This document shows, in pieces, positions 1-9,670 of a DNA stretch of 64,000 nt. The notes beneath the pieces were generated by a model. The model saw nothing but the letters and a program-made list of their open reading frames with translations, searched no databases and was not told the origin of the DNA. Position 1 is the stretch's first letter. Each line of letters opens with the position of its first letter. The position numbers were made by a program, and so were the translations under genes. Location of the stretch: the NCBI GenBank assembly GCA_964498585.1, contig CAZCHH010000004.1:35487-99486 (forward strand). Direction: 5' to 3'. This DNA is from JAAYJM01 sp964498585. Its GTDB lineage: Bacteria; Bacteroidota; Ignavibacteria; Kapaibacteriales; UBA2268.

Positions 1-1450
1 CCAAACTTCACCTTGGTCGGTACTTAAGAACAAGCCACGAGATGTTATAGCAAATATATCTGAATTATTGGTGTATAAAGAAGAAATATTTTTATTAGGC
101 ACGTCAATACTTAATTCTTCCCAAGTTTTGCATTGGTCGGTACTCTTATATAATCCATTATATTTAGTACCTGCAAAAATATTTGAATTACAGGTTGTAA
201 GACAAGTAATTCGTTCTAATCCAGTAACAATTTCTTCCCAACTCTCACCAAAATTAGTGGATAAAAACAAACCAGATTCACAAATAGCATAAATACTGTT
301 TTCAATAAATTCTATTTTAAAAACATTTAAATCGGGTAAATTATTATTTATAGGATTCCAATTTTCGCCATCAGCAGAAGAGAAGAAAATACCTGCACCA
401 TAAGTACTGATATATATATCAGAACCATATTTAGCTATTGACGATACATTATTGTTTGTGAAAGATAAATTATAATTTGCACTTTTCCAGTTTTCACCAT
501 AATTTGTTGAAATAAAAATTCCTTTTTTAGCAGTTGCATAAATGATTGTTCTATTAACTATCAAATCGTCTATATCTGTAATGCTTAAACCAGAGTTAAA
601 CAAAGTCCAGCTTGAACCGTTGTTATTTGACTTATAAATTCCGTTGTCTGTTCCCACGAAGATATCAGATTCTCTTATTTTAATATCATATACGGATAGA
701 TTTGTTAAATTAGTGTCAGCATTTTCCCAAGTTATTCCGTAGTCGCTTGATTTAAACAAGCCATCAGTTAAGCTAGACACAAAAATATTAGTTCCTTTAA
801 CTTCAATGCTTTCAATTGAATTAAAATAAAAATCAAAAGAAGTCCAGTTATTCCCAAAATCTGTTGATTTATTCAATTGATGGAACGTGCCTATATATAC
901 AACTGAATCACAAATTTTTATTTTATCAACCCTCAAAATTGCTAAACCATTATTGATTGCTTTCCAGGTTTCTCCATTGTTTGTTGATAAAAATACTCCA
1001 TCGAACCAAGTCCCAGCAAATATTTTATCACCGGAAGCTGCAATAGTAAGAACATTTCTATCAGTCAAACCATTATTCATTGCTCTCCATGTCATTCCAT
1101 TGTTTGTTGAAAGAAAAATACCTTGCCCAAAAGTACCGATGAAAATATTTGAACCATTAACGACCATACATTCAATGACTATATTTGAAAAATCATAGTT
1201 ATTTGGAATCCAGCTATCTCCATTATCAGTTGATTGAAATATTCCACAATCATAAGTTGCAGCAAAAATTGTAGAACCGCATATTGCTAATGCTCTTATA
1301 TTATAATTAGTTAATCCATAATTTACAGATATCCAACTATTCCCATTATCAGTGGAACGAAATACACCGTTTTTTTCTGTTCCGGCAAAGATATTTGAAC
1401 CATCAATAGCAATTACATTAGTTTGAAAAGAATGCATCGGCTGTCTCCAA
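1..1450 (-). repeat. About twelve ~120-bp Asp-box repeats within the coding sequence
   Basis: Copies of a Trp-ending Asp-box recur near 4, 121, 238, 358, 487, 607, 727, 844, 964, 1087, 1210 and 1330. The spacing is 117-129 bp, or 39-43 codons. Each unit also carries an I-(F/Y)-A/V-G/A-T strand element before the Asp-box. The units are diverged, unlike the nearly identical repeats of the neighbouring Ig-like protein. Confidence 0.8.
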
Positions 1451-1515
1451 ATATCATCTGAAAATAAAACATTGCTCATTAAAACGAAAAGCAAAAGTAC
1501 AGTTAATTTTTTCAT
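1..1515 (-). CDS. Secreted Asp-box (BNR-like) repeat protein, C-terminus beyond window
   Basis: The minus-strand frame is open for all 505 codons from the ATG at 1513-1515 to the window edge, so the gene is partial at its 3' end. It starts with a signal peptide (MKKLTVLLLFVLMSNVLFS). About every 40 residues there is an Asp-box-like motif of the form S-T-D/N-x-G-x-x-W: STDNGNSW, STDNGDSW, STNNGMTW, STNNGETW, STDFGNNW, SSDYGITW and STNYGENW, with degenerate copies nearer the window edge. Asp-boxes cap blades of beta-propellers in sialidase-like and photosystem-II-stability-like proteins, so an exported beta-propeller is likely. A C-terminal type IX sorting domain may lie outside the window. A weak GGGA precedes the start. 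The substrate cannot be inferred. Confidence 0.85.
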   Translation of the reverse strand, partial: MKKLTVLLLFVLMSNVLFSDDIWRQPMHSFQTNVIAIDGSNIFAGTEKNGVFRSTDNGNSWISVNYGLTNYNIRALAICGSTIFAATYDCGIFQSTDNGDSWIPNNYDFSNIVIECMVVNGSNIFIGTFGQGIFLSTNNGMTWRAMNNGLTDRNVLTIAASGDKIFAGTWFDGVFLSTNNGETWKAINNGLAILRVDKIKICDSVVYIGTFHQLNKSTDFGNNWTSFDFYFNSIESIEVKGTNIFVSSLTDGLFKSSDYGITWENADTNLTNLSVYDIKIRESDIFVGTDNGIYKSNNNGSSWTLFNSGLSITDIDDLIVNRTIIYATAKKGIFISTNYGENWKSANYNLSFTNNNVSSIAKYGSDIYISTYGAGIFFSSADGENWNPINNNLPDLNVFKIEFIENSIYAICESGLFLSTNFGESWEEIVTGLERITCLTTCNSNIFAGTKYNGLYKSTDQCKTWEELSIDVPNKNISSLYTNNSDIFAITSRGLFLSTDQGEVW

Positions 1516-1590
1516 AGTAAGTCCCTTTTTTAAAATTTATAAAACGAAATTTTCTCTAATCAAAAAGACAGAATTGAATATTACTGTATT

Positions 1591-1748
1591 GTAGATAACA
1601 GACATGCCTGTTATCTACGGATTACATCTTTGTTCCAGTTTAAATTCTAATGTCAGATTCCTTCGTTGTCAAGTCATATTATCAACAAGTTGATGACATG
1701 ACTTTTAGTCTTTCTTTTGTCATACTATCAGCTTGCTGATAGTATGAC
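1591..1748. repeat. Three tight-loop palindromes in an intergenic region
   Basis: The 288-bp space between the two minus-strand genes holds three hairpins. At 1591-1618 a perfect 11-bp stem (GTAGATAACAG) flanks a 6-nt loop. At 1671-1704 a 16-bp stem with two mismatches starts AAGTCAT. At 1719-1748 a perfect 14-bp stem (GTCATACTATCAGC) has almost no loop. The same design recurs at 4816, 14101, 25742 and 26198. They could act as terminators, but only some have U-tracts; REP-like elements are the alternative. A short AT repeat (TTAACAATTAATAATTAAC) follows at about 1788-1806. Confidence 0.75.
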
Positions 1749-1803
1749 TGGAAAGAAAACAGTCCTGCACCTTTTTAAGTTAGAACCCATTAACAATTAA
1801 TAA

Positions 1804-2748
1804 TTAACAATTTTCTCCGAGCCAGCGTTCAGCATCAATAGCAGCGGAGCAACCGCTTCCGGCAGCCGTTACAGCTTGACGGTAAGTATGGTCTTGGACG
1901 TCTCCGCAGGCAAAGATACCGGGAATTTTTGTATAAGTTGATTTTCCTTTTGTGATAATATAACCATTTTCATCAGTATCAATGAAATCCTTAAATGGCT
2001 GTGTGTTCGGAGTATGTCCAATAGCAAAGAAAACACCATCTGCCTGATGCTCGGTAATTTCACCGGTTTTTACATTTTTTACTTTTATTGAAGTTAATTT
2101 TTTAATAGGTCCTTTGTTTTCGCCAACAAATTCTTCAATAACAGAATCTAATAGAAATGAAATTTTGGGATTTTTCTTAGCACGGTCAACCATAATTTTT
2201 GAAGCGCGGAATTCGTCCCGGCGATGAACAACAGTAACGGATTTACCGAAATGAGTAAGATAGTTTGCTTCCTCCATAGCGGTATCGCCGCCACCAATCA
2301 CGAAAATATCAGCATTTTTATAAAAGAAACCATCGCAGGTGGCACAGGCAGAAATACCAAATCCCCAAAAAACCTCGAAACCTTTTGCGTATAGCTTGCG
2401 TGCAGTAGCGCCTGTAGCGATAATCACAGCATCAGCAGTGTATTCCTGATTTGCATCTGAATAAAGAGTAAAAGGACGCTTTGAAAAGTCAACTTTTGTA
2501 ATTGATTCGAAAATTGATTTAGCTCCGAATTTATGTGCCTGCTTTCGAAAAATTTCCATCATTTCAGGACCTTGCACTCCATCTGGGAAACCGGGATAAT
2601 TTTCAACTTCAGTTGTAATAGTAAGCTGTCCGCCGGGCTGCATTCCTTCGAATATTGTAGTGTCAATATTTGCTCTTCCGGCATAAATAGCTGCTGTAAA
2701 TCCAGCAGGTCCCGAGCCGATTATTATTAGTCTTTGATTTTTGCTCAT
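1804..2748 (-). CDS. trxB: Thioredoxin reductase (NADPH)
   Basis: This FAD flavoprotein of 314 residues passes electrons from NADPH to thioredoxin in the cytoplasm. The FAD dinucleotide motif GSGPAG is at residues 11-16. The redox-active pair sits in SACATCDG (C135, C138). The NADPH motif GGGDTA is at 152-157, and the terminal FAD motif ACGDVQD is near 290. Length and domain order match the family. One oddity: the usually basic position before the active site (FWGRG) reads FWGFG. The start is the ATG at 2746-2748; no clear Shine-Dalgarno is visible. It is divergent from proS with about 150 bp between them. Confidence 0.97.
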   Translation of the reverse strand: MSKNQRLIIIGSGPAGFTAAIYAGRANIDTTIFEGMQPGGQLTITTEVENYPGFPDGVQGPEMMEIFRKQAHKFGAKSIFESITKVDFSKRPFTLYSDANQEYTADAVIIATGATARKLYAKGFEVFWGFGISACATCDGFFYKNADIFVIGGGDTAMEEANYLTHFGKSVTVVHRRDEFRASKIMVDRAKKNPKISFLLDSVIEEFVGENKGPIKKLTSIKVKNVKTGEITEHQADGVFFAIGHTPNTQPFKDFIDTDENGYIITKGKSTYTKIPGIFACGDVQDHTYRQAVTAAGSGCSAAIDAERWLGENC

Positions 2749-2856
2749 AATTTTTTAAATTGTATGTTTTTTAAAATATAATTTTACAAAATAAGAAAAA
2801 TTTTTGAAATTTTATATCTAATATAAAAAAAAAGAAATTTATTGAAAACCATTTTT

Positions 2857-2864
2857 TAATTTTG
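2857..2864 (+). promoter_or_regulatory. Possible -7 element upstream of proS
   Basis: TAATTTTG matches the Bacteroidota -7 consensus TAnnTTTG and lies about 33 nt before the proS start. No TTTG at the expected 19-bp spacing is present, so the assignment is tentative. Confidence 0.35.
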
Positions 2865-2896
2865 TTTTTTTAAAAGCAACAAGAAATAAGGAAAAT

Positions 2897-4585
2897 ATGA
2901 GGATATCTAAAAATTTCATACCGACACTAAAGGAAGTGCCAACGGAAGCAGTGATGCCATCACATCAATTGATGCTTCGTGCCGGCTTGGTCCGTCAGGT
3001 TGCTGCCGGTGTATTTTCTTTTCTTCCATTCGGTTATCGGATTTTAAAGAAAGTAATAAATATTTTACGCGAGGAAATGGACGCAATAGGCGGTCAGGAA
3101 TTTTTTATGCCAGCTTTAAATCCAATAGAAATCTGGGAGCAAACAGGTAGAGTGGAAGCAATGGGCGATGTAATGTTTCATATAAAAAACCGCGATGGTT
3201 TGGTGCTTGCCCCTACTCACGAAGAAATTATTACTTTTCATGCAAGACAGCATATACAATCTTATAGAGTATTACCTCAGATTTGGTATCAAATCCAAAC
3301 AAAATTCCGCAATGAGCCACGTCCAAAATCCGGAGTTATGCGTGGGCGCCAGTTCTTTATGAAAGATGCCTATTCTTTAGATGCCACTTGGGAGGGATTA
3401 GACCTTTCCTATCAAAAGCATTATGAAGCATACAGGAAAATTTTCGATAGATGTGGAATTAAATACTTCATAGTAGGTGCGTCCAGCGGCGCTATGGGTG
3501 GCAAGCAATCACAGGAATTTATGGTCGAATCCGAATTCGGTGAAGATACCTGCGCCGTTTGCGAAAAATGCGGATACGCTGCTAATCTTGAAGTAGCTTC
3601 TTCAAACGTTGCTAGCTGCGGAAGAATTGAAAATAATTTACAAATTGAAGAATTTCCTACCCCAAACGCAAAATCTATTAATGATTTGATTGAGCAATTC
3701 GGACTTTCTGAAGACAGGTTGGCAAAATCAGTTGTTTATATAGCTGATTCAAAGCCAGTGCTTGTTTTAATGCGTGGAAATGATGAGCTAAATGAAACCA
3801 AACTTCAGCAAGTCCTCGGAGCAACTGCTATTAGACCTGCAGAACCAGACGAATTAGTCCAATATACTGGAGCTAATGCCGGTTCAATCGGTCCCGTGAA
3901 TTTAAAGGAGAATATAAAAATAATTGCAGACAATCGCTTGCTCGGAGCCAATAATATGGTTAGCGGAGCTAACAAAGACGGTTTCCACAATAAAAACATT
4001 GATTTAGAACGTGATGCCAAAATTGAAGGATACTTTGATTTAAGAGTTGTCCAATCAGGTGAAAACTGTCCAAATTGCAATGCACAATTGAAAGTAGTAA
4101 ATGCTATTGAACTGGGGCATATTTTCAAATTAGGAACAAGATATTCACAGGCACTCGGAGCTACTTTCCTTGATGAAAAAGGTGAGGAACATCCAATTAT
4201 TATGGGCAGCTATGGTATTGGCGTTGAACGTATTCTTGCCTGCTTCATTGAACAGCATCACGATGACAAAGGAATTATCTGGAAAAAGCCACTTAATCCT
4301 TATGATGTTCACTTAATTGGACTCAATACAAATAAATTTGAAGAAGTTAAAAATACTTGCGAATCTTTATATGAAGAATTATTGAGTAATAAAATTGATG
4401 TTCTTTACGATGACCGGGACGAATCGCCCGGCGTAAAATTCAACGATGCTGATTTACTTGGAATGCCTTACCAAATTATTGTTAGCAAGAAAAACATTGA
4501 AGCCGGCTGCGTTGAAATGAAAATCCGTGAAACTGGCGAAAGAAAACAGGTAAAGATTAGCGAATTTGTTAATGAATTGAAATAA
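2897..4585 (+). CDS. proS: Prolyl-tRNA synthetase, bacterial type
   Basis: This class II aminoacyl-tRNA synthetase of 562 residues charges tRNA-Pro. Class II motif 2 is seen in FRNEPRPKSGVMRGRQF, with the following KDAYS. Motif 3 is GSYGIGVERILA. The region between motifs 2 and 3 (about residues 220-400) is the size of the INS editing domain of the bacterial form, which removes Ala-tRNA-Pro. The C-terminal anticodon-binding domain contains DDRDESPGVKFNDADLLGMP. Length is close to the E. coli enzyme. The start is the ATG at 2897 after an AAGGAAAAT stretch. The gene stands alone, divergent from trxB. Confidence 0.97.
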   Translation: MRISKNFIPTLKEVPTEAVMPSHQLMLRAGLVRQVAAGVFSFLPFGYRILKKVINILREEMDAIGGQEFFMPALNPIEIWEQTGRVEAMGDVMFHIKNRDGLVLAPTHEEIITFHARQHIQSYRVLPQIWYQIQTKFRNEPRPKSGVMRGRQFFMKDAYSLDATWEGLDLSYQKHYEAYRKIFDRCGIKYFIVGASSGAMGGKQSQEFMVESEFGEDTCAVCEKCGYAANLEVASSNVASCGRIENNLQIEEFPTPNAKSINDLIEQFGLSEDRLAKSVVYIADSKPVLVLMRGNDELNETKLQQVLGATAIRPAEPDELVQYTGANAGSIGPVNLKENIKIIADNRLLGANNMVSGANKDGFHNKNIDLERDAKIEGYFDLRVVQSGENCPNCNAQLKVVNAIELGHIFKLGTRYSQALGATFLDEKGEEHPIIMGSYGIGVERILACFIEQHHDDKGIIWKKPLNPYDVHLIGLNTNKFEEVKNTCESLYEELLSNKIDVLYDDRDESPGVKFNDADLLGMPYQIIVSKKNIEAGCVEMKIRETGERKQVKISEFVNELK

Positions 4586-4606
4586 ACGGAATTATCGGTC
4601 ATTGGC

Positions 4607-4668
4607 AACGAAGTGAAGAATCCAGAGAGTAGTGGCTAAAAAAAATTTTCTGGATTCTTCACTTCGTT
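4607..4668. repeat. Inverted repeat of the GAAGTGAAGAATCC family
   Basis: Two perfect 20-bp arms, 4607-4626 and 4649-4668, begin and end with AACGAAGTGAAG and its complement. They are followed by CAGAATGAC. Partial copies (TTCAGAATGAC, TTCGGAATGAC) follow at about 4728-4775. Related copies are at 15464, 20882 and 25634. It lies just after proS and could terminate it, but the sequence family is dispersed and REP-like. Confidence 0.75.
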
Positions 4669-4815
4669 CAGAATGACTGTGCTAAGTGATGTCATCTCCA
4701 TTTAAATAAAGGTCTTCCTTTATAAGGGGGTTCAGAATGACACGATAAACTTATTCTATGGGGGTTCGGAATGACAATTTAATTTTGCACTATTGTTGTC
4801 GTTTTGGCATTAAAC

Positions 4816-4845
4816 TTAGGGAAACAGGCATTCCTGTTTCCCTAA
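4816..4845. repeat. Perfect 13-bp palindrome, possible bidirectional terminator
   Basis: TTAGGGAAACAGG and its complement surround the 4-nt loop CATT. It sits between the convergent proS and the secreted protein gene at 4885. There is no strong U-tract on the plus side (AAATAAACAAAAAATAA), so termination is only possible. The loop core CAGGCATTCCTG resembles CAGACATGCCTG at 1600-1611. The remaining bases of 4586-4884 hold only more repeat fragments. Confidence 0.7.
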
Positions 4846-4884
4846 ATAAACAAAAAATAATTGCTGATAACCGATAGCTGACAG

Positions 4885-5867
4885 CTAATTTCCCGGATAC
4901 GTCAAAACCGTCGTAGCATTCATATAGAACCAATATCCTTTGCCGGGCTGCATATTGCCAATTGTATTGAGAAAATATCCCGGATAATATAAATTTCCCT
5001 GATTATCTTTTACTAATACTATTGAATTGCTTATGCTTCCAAGAGCTGTTTCGATTGACATCTGGCTGTTTCTCAGATATGCTATCAAATTCCAGCCAGC
5101 TACAAGATTAATCTGAGTTTCATTCGGAACGATTGCAGTTCCGGATATTTCAAGTGTGGCTGGCGATGTAACATAAACCATATAACCCTGAACAATGTTC
5201 CAATCACCAATTTGATTTATACCTTGATTTGGATTATAAATTTGTCCGCTTCCATTTTTTACAATTACCAAATTATCCATTCCAAAAAAAATTTCTTCTA
5301 TATTTGAATTTTCCGAATTAATGTAACTTGAAATTATGTTCCAACCTGCATTTATTGAAATTTCCTGATTTGCAAGCGGGATTATAATCACTTCAGCACT
5401 GCCAAGCATTTCAGCACTGCAATTTCCTTCTGCTAATGTGGCAGTAACAGTATATACACCTTCTATTGTCTGATTACCGAAATTCAAAGGATTGCCTGTT
5501 CCATTTAATATTAGCTCAGTTGTTTCATTGTTGACAAATAATTCATAATTAATACCTATTTCCGAACCATCTAAACCAACTTCAACTCCCTCTCCACCTT
5601 CATAATAAGAACCACCACCAGTTACATTGTAAGCCGTAGGTTGTGGAAGAACTGTTATTGTTGCAGTTCCGGTTCCGGCGTTTGAACAATTTACATCGCT
5701 TACTTCTGTTATGCTATATTCTGTTGTTTGTGCCGGGCTTACTTCTCTAATATAAGGAGAAGTTTCAATATTATTTGCTGTGAAGCCATCACTAAATTCT
5801 AGTGAAAAAGGAGCCGTGCCGGTTAAAGCAACGGAAAGTTCAGCATTTTCGCCTGCACAAATGGAAG
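4885..5867 (-). CDS. C-terminal part of secreted Ig-like repeat protein (after assembly gap)
   Basis: The frame is open from the gap edge at 5867 to the TAA at 4885 and continues the protein that begins at 7553. It has the end of a repeat unit (residues like SFEL, NNIETSPYVREV), then a module starting NVTGGGSYYEGGEGVEVGL. That module is a second copy of the one near the N-terminus. Two tandem copies of a GWN domain follow: AGWNIISSYINSENSNIEEI and AGWNLIAYLRNSQMSIETAL, each ending in QGYMVY or KGYWFY. Such GWN domains occur in secreted proteins of Ignavibacteria-like bacteria. No canonical type IX sorting tail is visible; the protein ends at LTYPGN. The frame differs by one from the upstream part only because the gap length is arbitrary. 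Confidence 0.8.
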
Positions 5868-7060
5868 NNNNNNNNNNNNNNNNNNNNNNNNNNNNNNNNN
5901 NNNNNNNNNNNNNNNNNNNNNNNNNNNNNNNNNNNNNNNNNNNNNNNNNNNNNNNNNNNNNNNNNNNGCCGTGCCGGTTAAAGCAACGGAAAGTTCAGCA
6001 TTTTCGCCTGCACAAATGGAAGTAGTGCCAGTTATTGTTGCGGTAGGAAGTGGATTAATTGTAATTGTTGCAGTGCCAGAGCCAGTGTTTGAACAATTTA
6101 AATCGCTTACTTCTGTTATGCTATATTCTGTTGTTTGCTGAGGACTTACTTCTCTAACGTAAGGAGAGGTTTCAATATTATTTGCTGTGAAGCCATCGCT
6201 AAATTCAAGTGAAAAAGGTGCTGTGCCGGTTAAAGCAACGGAAAGTTCAGCATTTTCGCCTGCACAAATGGAAGTAGTGCCAGTTATTGTTGCGGTAGGA
6301 AGTGGACGTACTGTAACTCTGGCAAAACCTGTTCCATCATTATTACATAAATTAGAATCACTTACGTTTGTTACTTCATATTTATAGGTTGAGATTGGAC
6401 TTACTGTTCTAATATAAGGCGATTCTAGAATATTTTCTTTAATAAAACCATCAATAAAAGTAACAGACCAGGGAGCTGTTCCAGTAAGTGCAACACTCAA
6501 ATCGGTTGAATCTCCGAAGCAAATAGTAGCAGCTCCGGAAATAGTAGCCGTTGGAAGTAGATTAACTGTAATTTTTGCATTGCCAGAGCCAGTGTTTGAA
6601 CAATTTACATCGCTTACTTCGGTTATGCTATATTGCGTTGTTGCAGCCGGGCTAACCTGTCTTACATAAGGAGAAGTTTCAATATTATTTGCTGTGAAGC
6701 CATCGCTAAATTCGAGCGAAAAAGGTGACGTGCCGGTTAAAGCAACGGATAGTTCAGTCGTATCTCCAATACATAAAGAAGTGGTTCCGGTTATTGTTGC
6801 AGTTGGTAAAGGCCGAATAGTTATTGTTGCAGTACCTGTTCCGGTGTCTGAACAATTTACATCGCCTACTTCGGTTATGCTATATTGCGTTGTTGCAGCC
6901 GGGCTAACCTGTCTTACATAAGGAGAAGTTTCAATATTATTTGCTGTGAAGCCATCGCTAAATTCAAGTGAAAAAGGTGCTGTGCCGGTTAAAGCAACGG
7001 ACAGTTCAGCACTTTCGCCAGCACAAATGGAAGTAGTGCCAGTTATTGTTGCTGTTGGAA
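5550..7060 (-). repeat. Tandem ~250-bp Ig-like coding repeats
   Basis: At least five units of about 252 bp (84 codons) lie head to tail, interrupted by the gap at 5868-5967. The stretch TTTGCTGTGAAGCCATC recurs near 5775, 6182, 6690 and 6942 with almost no change. This indicates recent duplication or gene conversion. Confidence 0.85.
5868..5967. other. Assembly gap (100 N) inside tandem repeats
   Basis: Exactly 100 N, a placeholder of unknown true length. Identical sequence borders both sides (GCCGTGCCGGTTAAAGCAAC occurs at 5813 and again at 5968), so at least part of one ~250-bp repeat unit has been collapsed or left out. Confidence 0.95.
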
Positions 7061-7553
7061 GTGGAAGAATGGTAATAATTGCATTTCCGTTCATCATCAA
7101 TTCGCAATTATTAACGATGTCGGAAGCCAAAACGGTATAAGTCCCAGCTTCAGTTTGCTCGCCAAAGCTAAAAGGATTTCCATTCCCAACAATTGGATTT
7201 CCAACATCGCTGCCATCTCTTTTTAACTGATAAAGAATACCTGTTTGGGAGCTATCTAATCCGACCTGGACGCCTTCGCCACCTAAACAATAGCCACCAC
7301 CACCGGTAACGTTGAAAATTACGATATTGCACTCTTGCTGCTCTTGGGGAAACCAAAAGCCACTATTGATTTTATAGTTTGCATTTTCGATTTTTCCAAT
7401 AGTAAACTCCCCAACAGTATTCTTAAAAGAGTACTGGTCGTTTGAAATAGTTTGAGCAGAGCTTCCCATAACATATTGTCTTACTGAATACGTTTGAGAA
7501 AAAACCTGTAAATATGCTAATAACATAATTAGTAAAATTAATTTTATTTTCAT
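5968..7553 (-). CDS. N-terminal part of secreted protein with near-identical Ig-like repeats
   Basis: The protein starts at ATG 7553 with a signal peptide (MKIKLILLIMLLAYLQVFSQ). A short domain (YSVRQYVMGSSAQTISNDQY...SGFWFP) and a VTGGGGYCLGGEGVQVGL module follow. Next come tandem units of about 84 residues beginning PLPTATITGTTSICAGE and ending DVNCSDTGTGTATITI. Each looks like a beta-sandwich (Ig-like) domain of bacterial surface proteins. Three copies are nearly identical and one (ISGAATICFGDSTDLSVAL) is diverged. The unit interrupted by the gap continues into 4885-5867. The protein is likely exported, perhaps by the type IX system, and could be an adhesin; no catalytic motif is seen. The gene ends in an assembly gap, so total length is unknown. 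Confidence 0.85.
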
Positions 7554-7612
7554 AAAATCCTCAGATTTATTTATTTTAAATTTTCAATTATTTTTAAAAT
7601 TCTTAATTCAAA

Positions 7613-9004
7613 TTACTTATCTATCACATCATTAAAAGGATAGCCCTGAATATAGCTGTCATTTCTTCTTGCGGTTACCTGCCAGCACACTGTAGCATAA
7701 GGGACACTTGCTCTGATTATAAATGAATTTGTTTCCTCGTCATATTCTTCAAATATAACTGCCTGAGGAAAGCTAACAGCATCGATTACTGTTAATTGAT
7801 AGCTAATGTCACTCGAAAGATTGATACTTAAGAAATAATCGGGCATAGTAACCGTAGCATATCCAAGTTCATTTGTTTGGACATTTCCCCTGTAAAAATT
7901 ATATACCTGGTTAGCTTCAACGGCAGCGTGCTGAATCAGTTTAGTAATATCAGTCGGATGGTCAATAACGAATTTCTTTGCACCCTGAGCTTGAATGTCA
8001 TTGTTTGATTTAACGCTGTTAAAAGTCATATCTGATTCACTCATATCCATACCGCCTTCTACAGTTAAATCACCATCGACAGTAAGATTACCATTTATTT
8101 CTGTATTGCTGTTAATTGTTGTAGCGCCGCCAATTGTTGCAGGACCTAAGCAGTTTAATGTCCCGGGTGATAAACCATTTAAACCAATCTGGACATCTCC
8201 ATTCCACTGAGCATTATTTCCATAAACATTACCGGAAAAATAATTTGTTCCGTTATGATATGTAGTTCCCTGAAATGTTGTAGTTCCTGGGCTGGTAACA
8301 GACCCAGAAAATGTTGTCCCTAATTGATTTGTAAGTATATTATTGTTCGTTCCGTAATAAACACCATTTTCATCGCTGCTTAATAATTTTTTTTCCTGCC
8401 CACCAATATATGCACTTACATCAAATTTTCCCAAATAGCTATCTTCTTCTATTTTTACATAATTAGAGCTTCCAGTATTTGAATAAATCAGTTTGTTATG
8501 GGATTGCTCAACAACTGTACTTTGAGAACCATTGGAAACTCTGTTAGTAACTTTTCCATTTGCTATTTCTTCTGTTTTTTCAGTTGTTTTGGTTCCAGAG
8601 CTATTAAATGTTTCAGTTTTATCTGTTATAATATTGGTTTGTGTATCGTAAGTTTTTGTTTCGCGGTTTCTTAATACATTATTCTTATAAGTTTCAGTAG
8701 TAATATTAGTATTAATCTCATTATTAATTTCTTCAATTTTAACATTTTTGCCAATTTCATTCCCGTCGCTATCGTAAATATAAGTAGTAGAAATTATTTC
8801 TTTCTTATTTACATTATCACCTTTGTAATATCTTTTCTCTACTACGGATTTGCCTGTTAAATTTCCGTTTGGACTGTATGATTTTTGGGTTTCAATAATC
8901 TGATTATAATTTTTATCAGAAGATTCAAAATTTGCAATTCTTTCTTCAATTTTCTCAATAGCTTTGTAAGTATCATCTGAATTAGGTAGCTTACTATATT
9001 CAGA
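7613..9004 (-). pseudogene. Downstream part of an interrupted surface protein (after in-frame TAA)
   Basis: The frame is continuous with the gene at 9005-9670, beyond the TAA at 9005-9007, and stays open for 463 codons to the stop at 7613. No in-frame ATG occurs before residues MDMSE about 300 codons in, so independent initiation is unlikely. It contains a Thr/Asn/Lys-rich stretch of antisymmetric beta repeats (KTETFNSSGTKTTEK and similar). A short fibre-like segment follows (NGNLTVDGDLTVEGG). It ends in a conserved terminal domain with KKFVIDHPTD, NVQTNELGYATVTMPDYF and CWQVTARRND, known at the ends of Bacteroidota/Chlorobi surface proteins. A TTG at 8432-8434 could theoretically start a shorter product. 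Pseudogene, recoding and sequence error all remain possible. Confidence 0.7.
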
Positions 9005-9670
9005 TTAAGTATGTGTTGTAACCTGGTATCCAAGAACAGATTCTATATTAATTATTTCTGCAGAATAATGTAATAGTTTAAAATTTTCATCATATAAATA
9101 CCCTTCTCTGCTACCCCAACCAAAATTTTCTGCAAACTTATTACCATTTGGTAATGTAACATAAAATGTTGGCGGAGAAGCGACTTTCATTTCATACCAT
9201 GTCGTATCATTATTCATCATCTTAAATGTGCCTTCATTCGGATTGAATACAATTCGTGTAGTGCCGAGTGAATCTTTAAGAACGATAGAATCATTTTCAA
9301 TCACTCCAGACGATTTCTTTGAATACAAAGAATAAGGAACTGAATTTAATTTTATTCGAGCCATTGGAGTGGATTCGCCAACAGTAATTTCAAGCCAGTA
9401 CTGAGAATCGAAACTCAAATTTAAAGGAGTAACAGAACCTAACGTTAGATTTGCAAGCCCATCAATAATATTTACATTGTTGTGTGTCTCTGTCCAAAGA
9501 GCAGTTCCGCCAGCAGCTACATCGAACAGCTTAACTGTAAGATTTGTTTGGGTGTTGAGCAGATTATTCTCATCATCTTGAATGATTCCCTGCCAGCTAA
9601 TTGTTTGTGGAACTTGAGAGTAAAGCGTGATAAAAGATAAGAACAAAGCAATTGTCAAAATTCTTTTCAT
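9005..9670 (-). CDS. N-terminal part of an interrupted secreted surface protein
   Basis: The 221-residue product starts at ATG 9670 with a signal peptide (MKRILTIALFLSFITLYSQ). It continues PQTISWQGIIQDDENNLLN and LTVKLFD...LWTETHNNV...GLANLTLGSVTPL...KLNSVPYSLYSKKS, the usual N-terminal domain of a Bacteroidota surface protein family. That family normally continues into fibre-like repeats and a terminal HP-containing domain. Here a TAA at 9005-9007 stops translation after VTTHT, and the expected remainder follows in the same frame (7613-9004). A C-to-T change in CAA would create such a stop. The truncated product would lack the whole fibre and tip domains. Confidence 0.75.
   Translation of the reverse strand: MKRILTIALFLSFITLYSQVPQTISWQGIIQDDENNLLNTQTNLTVKLFDVAAGGTALWTETHNNVNIIDGLANLTLGSVTPLNLSFDSQYWLEITVGESTPMARIKLNSVPYSLYSKKSSGVIENDSIVLKDSLGTTRIVFNPNEGTFKMMNNDTTWYEMKVASPPTFYVTLPNGNKFAENFGWGSREGYLYDENFKLLHYSAEIINIESVLGYQVTTHT

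Noticed and set aside
68..1198. Plus-strand open frames at 68-292 and 887-1198
   Set aside because: They are antisense to the Asp-box protein, whose repeats and signal peptide make the minus strand clearly coding.
5780..7140. Repeated plus-strand frames beginning MKPSLNSSEKGAVPV
   Set aside because: They are exact antisense shadows of the Ig-like repeats and recur only because the repeats recur.
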